DNA of 64,000 nt. It comes from Streptomyces sp. McG3 (GTDB lineage: Bacteria > Actinomycetota > Actinomycetes > Streptomycetales > Streptomycetaceae). Within the stretch, counting starts at the first letter, position 1, and every line of letters starts with the position of its first letter. The translations under genes and the position numbers were made by a program. The notes beneath the pieces were generated by a model. The model did not search any database. It worked only from the letters and a program-made list of their open reading frames with translations, and had not been told where the DNA came from. The stretch lies in NCBI RefSeq assembly GCF_018619185.1, contig NZ_JAAXYC010000004.1, positions 27,948-91,947 of the forward strand, in the 5' to 3' direction. Shown piece after piece: positions 9,901 through 18,900 of the stretch.

Positions 9901-12900
9901 GGAACATCGGCCACGCCGAAGCGGCCGCCGGCATCGCCGGTCTGACCAAAGTACTGCTCCAGCTCCGGCACCGGAAGCTCGCCCCCACTCTGCACAGCGA
10001 CCCGCCCAATCCGCTGATCGACTTCGCCGCGACACCCTTCCGGCTCCAGCGATCCCTGGAGCCCTGGCACGTGACGCGGGGCGGCACTCCCCGGCGGGCG
10101 GCGGTCAGCTCCTTCGGGGCCGGCGGTGCGAACGCACACCTGATCGTCGAGGAGTTCGGGGACCGCGAGGGGTCCCTTCCCGGCGCTGGGGAGGAGGGCA
10201 AGGAACATCTGATCCTGCTCTCGGCCCGGACCCCGGACCGGCTGACGGCCATGGCCGAACGCCTGGCGAGGGCGCTCACCCGGCCCGACGCTCCCCGGCC
10301 GCTTCGCGACATCGCGCACACGCTGCGCGTCGGCCGCGAGCCGTTCGCGTACCGCCGGGCGCTGGTGGTCGCCTCGGTCGACGAACTCGTCGAGCGTCTT
10401 CGGCAGCCGCACGAGCCGTACGAGCCGCAGCACATCGCCACGGCACCGGGGGACGGACCGGCCGGCACCTCACGCCGAAGCACAGACGAACTGCTCCGCG
10501 CCCTGCGTTGGCGCGAGTTGGGCGACCTCTGGGCCCGTGGCGCCGACATCGACTGGACCGCGGCACCGGGGACGTCCCCGCGGCCGAGCATCGTCCCGCT
10601 CCCCGGATACCCCTTCGCCGGGCCGTCCCACTGGCCGTCGGTCCGCCCGGCGGTCCGGCCGGGGTCGGTCTCCGACGAGGCCGTCGGCGCCCGTGGGGGA
10701 GCACCGCTCGTGGAGGTCGGGAACAGCGACGGAGCAGCCGAGTTCGCACTCGACCTGCCTCCCACCGATCCGGTGATCGCGGACCATGTGGTCGACGGCC
10801 GACCGGTCCTGGCCGGCGTGGCCCATCTGGAACTCGTCCGGGCCGCCGCGGCCCGGCTGACCGGCCACGGCGTCGCCGCGCTGACCGACGTACGCTGGCG
10901 TGCCCCTCTCGATCTGGACACGGGTGCGCCGACGGTCCTGCTGACCGCCGAGGGCGACACCGTCCGCGGACAGGTCATCACGCGCGGCCCGGACGGCACC
11001 ACCGTCCACGCGACCATGACCGCGTCGACAGTACCGGGGGAGCCGGCCGGACGCGCTGACCCGGCGGCGCTCCGCTCCCGCTGTACGCGGGAGGAGTCCG
11101 CGAACTCCTTCTACGGACGCGCGGCGGAACAAGGGCTCGCGTTCGGGCCCGCCTACCGTCTCGTCCGCCGGATGTACCGCGGGGACGGAGAAGCCTTTGC
11201 CGAACTGTCCGCCACCCCGCGAGGGGGCAGCGACTGGTGGCTGGAGCCCGGCGCGACCGACGCGGCCCTGCACACGCTCCACGGGGCGGTGCCCTTCTGG
11301 GACGAACCGGCGACCCTTCCGGTCTCCGTGGCACGGGTGGACCTCGTGGCTCCCTCGGGGCAGGCCCGCTACGCCCACGCGCGGCTGGTGGAGGCCGATC
11401 CGGCACGCGGCACGGTGCGCTGCGACGTGGACCTGTACGACGAGGACGGCCGACCGCTCGTACGCTTCGCCGGCCTGACGGCTGTCCGACCGGCCCGGAC
11501 CGGTTCCCTGCCCGCCTACCGGCCGGTGTGGCGGCTGACCGGGCCCGTATGGGAAACGCCCGGCGACCGCTCCGGGACGACCCTCGTGTTCACCACGGAA
11601 CGGGACCACGGCCTCGGTGCCGCGATCGTCCGCCGAGCCGGAGCAGACGCCCGGCTGGTCGACATCACCGCCCTCGCCTCCGCGGAGGCGTTCGGCCGGA
11701 TTCTTCGCGAGCTGCCCACGCTCGGGCACGTCTACTTCCTGGGCGGTGTGGAGCGGCGGCGCTACTCGCCGACCGACCTGGACCACCTGGAACTCTCCCA
11801 GCGCCACGGCTGCCTGGCGCTCTTCCACCTCGCTCGGAGCATCGCCGAACTCCGCCCCCAGGGCACCCGTCTGACCGTCGTCACCAACGACAGCCAGCAG
11901 ACCGACGACGCACTTCCGACCGCCAATCCGTTCGCTGCCTCCCTGCACGGCCTGACCCGGACCCTCGCCCGCGAGATGCCGTTCCTGACGGTGGTCGGCG
12001 TCGACGTGGCGGGGGCGGAACTCGCCCACTGCTCCGCGGCGGACACCTGGGACACCTTGCTCGCGCGGATCGACGCCGAGCCGGGTGGGCTCCCCCACGA
12101 GGAAGTGGTCCTGCGCGACGGGGCCCGCCTGACGAAGCGGCTGATGCCGGTCCGGATGCCCGAAGGGGAGAGGACCCGTTCACCGTTCAGGGCGGGCGGC
12201 CGGTATCTCGTCGTCGGGGGTGCGGGTGGTCTCGGAGCGGCGATCAGCGAGCGGCTGGCCCGGGATTTCGGGGCCCGACTGCTGATCGTGGGCAGGCGCC
12301 CCGAAGCCGACCTGCCCGAGGGGCTGCTGGCCGGGCTGCGCCTGGCGGGCGCCGCGTCGGTCGACTACGCGGCGGCGGACGTGACCGATCCGTCGGCGAT
12401 GAGGAACGTCGTGAGCCGGATGCGGGAACGGTTCGGCGGCGTGGACGGAGTGATTCACTCCGCCTTCGTCCTGTCGGACCGGACGATCGCCCGTGCCGAC
12501 GACGTCTCCTTCACCGACGCTCTCGGCCCCAAGGTGCGGGGGACCGTCGCCCTGTGCGACGCCCTGGCGGCGGAACCCCTAGACTTCCTCGCCTTCTTCT
12601 CCTCGGCCATCGCCCACACCGGCAACCCGGGCCAGTCCAACTACGCCGCCGGCTCCACGTTCCAGGACGCCTACGGGCTGCACCTGGCGAACGCGCTGCA
12701 CTGGCCGGTGACCGTTCTCGACTGGGGCTTCTGGGGGGACCAGGGGGCCGTCGCGACCGATGAGCACCGCAGCCGCCTCGCGGAGTGGGGCGTACAGCCC
12801 ATCTCGTCCGACGAAGGCTGGCGCTACCTCCGGCAGGCACTGACCGCGGACACCTCCCACGTGGTGCCGTTCAAGGTCTCCGACGCCCTGGCGGAGGTGA

Positions 12901-15900
12901 CGCCCGTCGCCACGAGCGAGCACCACACCCTGGAACCGTCGGCCACGCCCGCCACGCTCGGCCCGGTCCTCGCCGCGACCCGTGCGGCGGTGCGCGCAGC
13001 GGGGGAGCCGTTCGCTCCGGACTACCTGGACACCGTGGACGAGTACGTACGACAGCTCGTCCGGGAAAAGCTCACCGCCATGGGGCTGCCGGATCCGGCC
13101 GGGGACAGCCCGTCCTCGGACGGCCTCAGGTCCGCCCTCGGAGTCGTACCCGCGCAGCACCGCCTCTTCGACGCGCTCCGCGCCGCACTGGACAGCGCTC
13201 ATCCTTTCCAACGTCCCCAGGGGAAGCCCGACGACAGCCACCGGCGGGAAGCCCTCCTGCGGCGGTTCCCCCACCTCGGCCCGACCCTGGACCTGATGGA
13301 GGAGTGCGTCGCCGCGCTCCCCGAGATCCTCACGGGTGCCCGGCGCGGCCTCGACGTGCTCTTTCCCGGAGGCGACGACCGCCGTCTGGCCGCCCTCTAC
13401 CACGACGATCCCCGTACCCGGCACTTCAACGCTCTGTGCGCGGCGGCGGTCGCGGAGGCGGTCCGTACCCGGTCGGCTCTTCTGGGCACGGCCACCGCAA
13501 CGGCTCCGCTGCGCGTCCTGGAGATTGGGGCGGGCACCGGCGGCACCACCCGGCAGGTGCTGGACGTCCTCGACCGGTTCGCCGACCGGGTCCGCTACGA
13601 CATCACCGACATCGCGCCGAGCCTGCTGCTCGGAGCGGAGCGGAGGTTCGGCGCCGGCCGCCCTTACGCCGTGTTCCGCCCGCTCGACATCGCCGCGAAC
13701 CCGGCCGGACAGGGTTTTGCCGAGGACCGCTACGACCTCGTCGTCGCCACGAACGTCCTGCACGCGGTCCCTGACGTGCGCGCGGCCCTGGGGCATGTGG
13801 CCCGTCTGATGAGGCCGGGTGCGCTGCTCGTGGTGAACGAGGCGACCCGCGTACTCGACAGCGTCACCCCGGTCTTCGGCCTCACGGACGGCTGGTGGCA
13901 TGCCCGGGACGAGGAACTGCGGCTGCCGCACTCGCCCCTGCTCGCCCCCGGCGCCTGGCGCGGCCTGATGACCGAGGCGGGAATGAGAGGCGTCCGGCAT
14001 TTCGGCGTCGAGGGCTGGACGCCGGAGCAGTGCGGTCAGCGGCTCTTCATCGCCGAGCGCGGCCCGTGGGTCCCGGACCCCTCCGTCTCCCCGCGCGCGG
14101 AGCGGGCGACGACACCCCCTCCGACGGTCACCGACAGCGAGACCCCTGCGCATTCGCCCGGGAGCGACGACCTCCTCGAACGGACCGTCGCCCTGCTCAC
14201 GGAGACATACACCGGACTGCTGCGCATGGAGAAGGGCGAACTGGAGGCCGGAACACCTCTGATCGCCTATGGGACGGACTCGCTGACCACCATGGAGGCA
14301 CGCGAGATCCTGGAGCGCAGCCTCGGGCCGCTGCCCCGGGAAGTCCTCACCACGGGGGAGTCCGTGACGGACATCGCCCGATGGCTCATCGACGCCTGCG
14401 GGCCACGGCTGGCGGCAGCTGTGGCCGGTGGATCCCCCGATCCCGTGGACGACGTCGCGGCTACCCCGGAATCACCCGCTGCCGACGGGCACGACGGAGG
14501 CGCGACGCCGGCTCACCGCGATCCGGCCCCTCGCGCGCGGAATTCCGCCGTCTCCGCCCGCACCCCCCGCCACGAGGCCGTGGAGCCCGTCGCCATCGTC
14601 GGTCTGGCGGGACGCTACCCCGGAGCCCGCGATCCCGAGACCCTCTGGAGCTTGCTGCTGCACGGTGACGACGCCATCGGGGAGATCCCCGGGACACGGT
14701 GGCCGCTGACCGACCACGACGACCCCACGGGCAGGGCAGCGGGACGCTCCTACCACCGCTGGGGAGCGTTCCTGGAGGACATCGACCGGTTCGACCCGCT
14801 GCTCTTCCGGATCTCGCCGCGGGAGGCGGAGCGGATGGACCCGGCGGAACGCCTGTTCCTGCAGACCGCGTGGGAGGCGCTGGAGGACGCCGGGTGGCCG
14901 CCCTCGCGGCTGCGATCGCGGGCCGGAGAGACCGGACGCGCCCGGGTCGGCGTCTTCGTCGGGATGATGCATCACGGGCAGTACCAGCTCCTCGCCACCG
15001 AGGAATGGGGGCGGGGCAACCGGCTCCAGGCGCCTGCGTCGTCCTGGTCCCTCGCCAACCGCGTCTCCCACACCTTCGGATTCGCCGGTCCCAGCATGAC
15101 CGTCGACACCGCCTGCTCCTCCTCCCTGACCGCCCTGCACCTGGCGTCGGCGAGCGTACGGGCGGGGGAGTGCACCACCGCGCTGGTGGGCGGAGTCAAC
15201 CTCATCCTGCATCCGAGCCACCATCTCGACCTCGCGACGGCCGGAATGCTCTCCCGCGACGGCCGGAGTCGGGTCTTCGACAGCGAGGCCGACGGCATGG
15301 TCACCGGCGAAGGCGTCGGAGCGGTCGTCGTGAAGAGACTGTCGGACGCCGTCAGGGACGGCGACCGCATAGACGCCTGCGTCCTCGGTTCGGCCGCCAA
15401 CTCCGACGGGACGGCGGACCGCTACGGGGTGCCCAGCGCCGACGCACAGGTCGAGCTGATCGAGGACGCGCTGCGTGCGGCGGGAATCGACGCCGCCTCC
15501 GTGCAGTACGTGGAGGCCCAGGCCACCGGATCACCCGTGGGCGATCCGGTCGAGCTGGAAGCGCTGCGCCGCACGTACCTGACCGCCGGCGGTCGGACGT
15601 CCCTGGCCGTGGGCTCCCTCAAGCCCAACATCGGCCATCTGGAAGCGGCATCGGGAATGGCGCAGCTGACGAAGGCTCTGATGCAGCTCCGCCACGGAGT
15701 CCTGGCTCCCACCCTCGGAGCGGACGGGCCGCTCACCGCGGACGGATTCCAGGTGCCCCGGGAACCCACGCCCTGGCCGACCCGGCCGGCCGGCGCCCCA
15801 CGCCGGGCCGCCGTCAGCAGCTTCGGGGCGGGAGGTGCCAACGCCCACGTCATCCTGGAGGAGGCGCCTCCCCGCCGACTGCCGGAACCCGACCCCGCCG

Positions 15901-18900
15901 GGCCGGTCGGCGAGGTGCTGTTCCTGTCGGCGCGCACCGCCGGACAACTCCGCGCGCACGCGATCCGCATCGGTGACCATCTGCGGGAAACCGGCGCCGA
16001 ACTGAGACTCGCCGATGTCGCCCACACCCTGCGCCTCGGGCGGGAACCCCTGCCCGCTCGCCTGGCCGCACCCGTGCGCAGCCTGGCCGACGCGGTGGAC
16101 GTGCTCGACGCGTACGCGAACGGACGGTCGTCGCCGCATCTGCTGACGAACGCGCGGGCGGGCGGCTCCGCCGACACGGCCGGGAGTCCCGCAGCGGGCG
16201 CGTGGCCCGCGGGCGGATACCCGGCTGCGCGCGCGTGGGTGGACGGCCTCGCCGGCGTAGCCCACCCGAACGAGGACGGCGGTCGCGGCCGGATCGTCTC
16301 GTTGCCTTCCTATCCCTTCGCGGGCAACCGGTACTGGCTGGATCTGCCGGACCGGAGCCCCGCCGTCGACGACGGGCCCGCGTTCCCGTCCGAGGAGCTT
16401 CCCGTGACCCAGTACCCGTCGACCCCCGACACCGAGGAATCCACCAGGGCGGCCGACCGGCCGGGCCCGGACGCCGCTCAGGAGACCCTGGTCGGGCTGA
16501 TCTGCGAACTCCTGGGCGTCTCACGCTCCGACATCGACCTGGCCGACCACCTCAGCGACTTCGGCTTCGACTCGGTGACCATGGTGAGACTGGCCGACCG
16601 GCTGGGTGCCGAGTTCGACCTCGACGTCAGCCCCGCGATCCTCTACGGGTGCCGTGACGTCGCCGCGGTGGTGGATCTCCTGACCGCCCCGCCGGCCGGG
16701 AGCCCCGATTTGGCGAGCGGCCCCACGGAGCCGCCGGTGCGGGAGGCGCCGAGCCGGGCCGAGGCCGCTGACGACCCCCACCCGTGGGTGAACGAACCCG
16801 TGGCCGTCGTCGGCATGGCGGGCGCCTTCCCGGGCTCACCGGATCTGGACAGCTTCTGGAACCATCTGGCGGCAGGCCGCGACCTCGTCGGTGACGCACC
16901 GTCCGACCGCTTCCCCGGAATCGACGCGGCCCGGCGCCCCCAGGGCGGATTCCTCGACGGCGTCGACCGTTTCGACGCCGAGTTCTTCCAGATATCGCCA
17001 CGCGAGGCCCGGGTCATGGACCCCCAGCACCGCCTGTTCCTGCAGACGGTGTGGGCCGCGATCGAGGAGGCGGGACACGACCCGGCGGACCTCGCGGGCA
17101 CCCGGTGCGGGCTTTACGTTGGTGTGGCCTCCTCCGAGTACGGAGAACTGGCCCGCGAACGCGGCGCGAGCGTGGACGGCCAGCTCATCACCGGCAACGA
17201 CCACAGCGTGCTGGCCAACCGGATCTCGTTCCTGCTCGACCTGCGCGGTCCCAGCGAGCCCGTCGACACCGCCTGCTCCAGCTCCCTGGTCGCGATCCAC
17301 CGGGCCGTCAGCGCCATCCGGAGCGGCGAGTGCGACCTCGCGATCGCCGGTGGAGTCAACATCATCCTGTCCACCACCGGATTCGACGCCTTCACCACGT
17401 CGGGCATGCTCGCCGCCGACGGCCGCTGCAAGGCCTTCGACCACCGGGCGGACGGATACGTACGGGGCGAGGGAGTCGGGGCCGTTCTCCTCAAGCCGCT
17501 CAGCCGCGCACGGGCCGACGGGGACCACATCCACGGCCTCATCACCGGGAGCGCCACCAACCACGGAGGACGCGCCGCCTCGCTGACCGCCCCGAACCCC
17601 GCTGCCCAGGCAGCGGTGATCACCCGTGCCCAGGAGGACGCCGGGGTCGGCCCGGAGCAGATCAGCTACGTTGAGGCGCACGGTACGGGGACGGCGCTGG
17701 GCGATCCGATCGAGGTCACCGGACTCCGGACCGCGTTCGAGCGCGAGGGAGCTCCGGAGGGCGCTGGTCTCCAGCACTGCGGGCTCGGCACGGTCAAGAC
17801 CAACGTGGGGCATCTGGAGACCGCCGCCGGCATCGCGGGACTCATCAAAGTGCTGCTCGCCCTCCGGCACGGCGTACTTCCGCCGACGCTCCACGTGGAG
17901 CGGGTCAACCCCGGTGTGCGGCTGTCCGGTTCCTCCTTCCACCTCGTCACTTCCGTACGGCCGTGGCAGCGGCCGATCGACCGGGCCACCGGCTCGCCGG
18001 CGCCCCGGCGAGCCGGTGTCAGCTCTTTCGGATTCGGCGGGATGAACGCGCACATCGTCGTCGAGGAGCCTCCCGCGACCGAGCCGGACACCACCCCGGA
18101 CACAGCTGCGCCGCACCTCTTCGTACTCAGCGCGCGCACCCCCGAACGGCTCGATGCCCACGCTCGGGGGCTGATGGCACATCTGGACCGCCTTGTCACG
18201 AGCGGCGGACCGCACAGGCCGACCGCCGCCGAGATCGCGTACACCCTGCAGGTCGGGCGTCGCCCCTTCGCCGCCCGCCTCGCGGTGACGGCCACCTCAC
18301 TTGACGAGCTGGCGGACGTGCTGCGGAACCACGTGGCGGGAACTCCCGACCAGAGGCTGCACGCCTCCACCCCGGCCGGGGCGGAGTCCGGCCCTGGGTG
18401 GGACGCCGACGACATCGCCGCCGCACTCGACCGAGCCCGCCGGGGCGACGCGCGGAGGCTTGCCGCCCTGTGGGCGGGCGGTGCCGCCGTCGACTGGCGT
18501 GCACTGCATCCGGCCGGGGGGCGCGGGCGGGTGACCCTGCCGGCCTATCCGTTCGCGCCCACCAGCCACTGGCTGCCCGCGCCCTCACCGGGCCCCCGGC
18601 AGCCCAGCTCCACGCCTGCCGCCTCGGCGGATGGATACCGGGACGTCCCGGTACCCTCCGCGGCCCGCACACCCGTCGCCGCAGCCCCGCTCCTTTCGCC
18701 GCCGTCGGCGGCCCCGGACTCGTCCGGCAGGCCCGCTCCGCTGTGGGCGTACGTCCGCGAGGCCATCGCCGACGGCATCGGGATACGCCCCACCGACGTG
18801 GACCCGGCACGGGAGTTCGCCTCGTACGGTGTCGATTCGATCGGCGCCATGCGCATCATGCAGACCATCCAGGCGCGCTACGGCGATCACATCCCGATGG

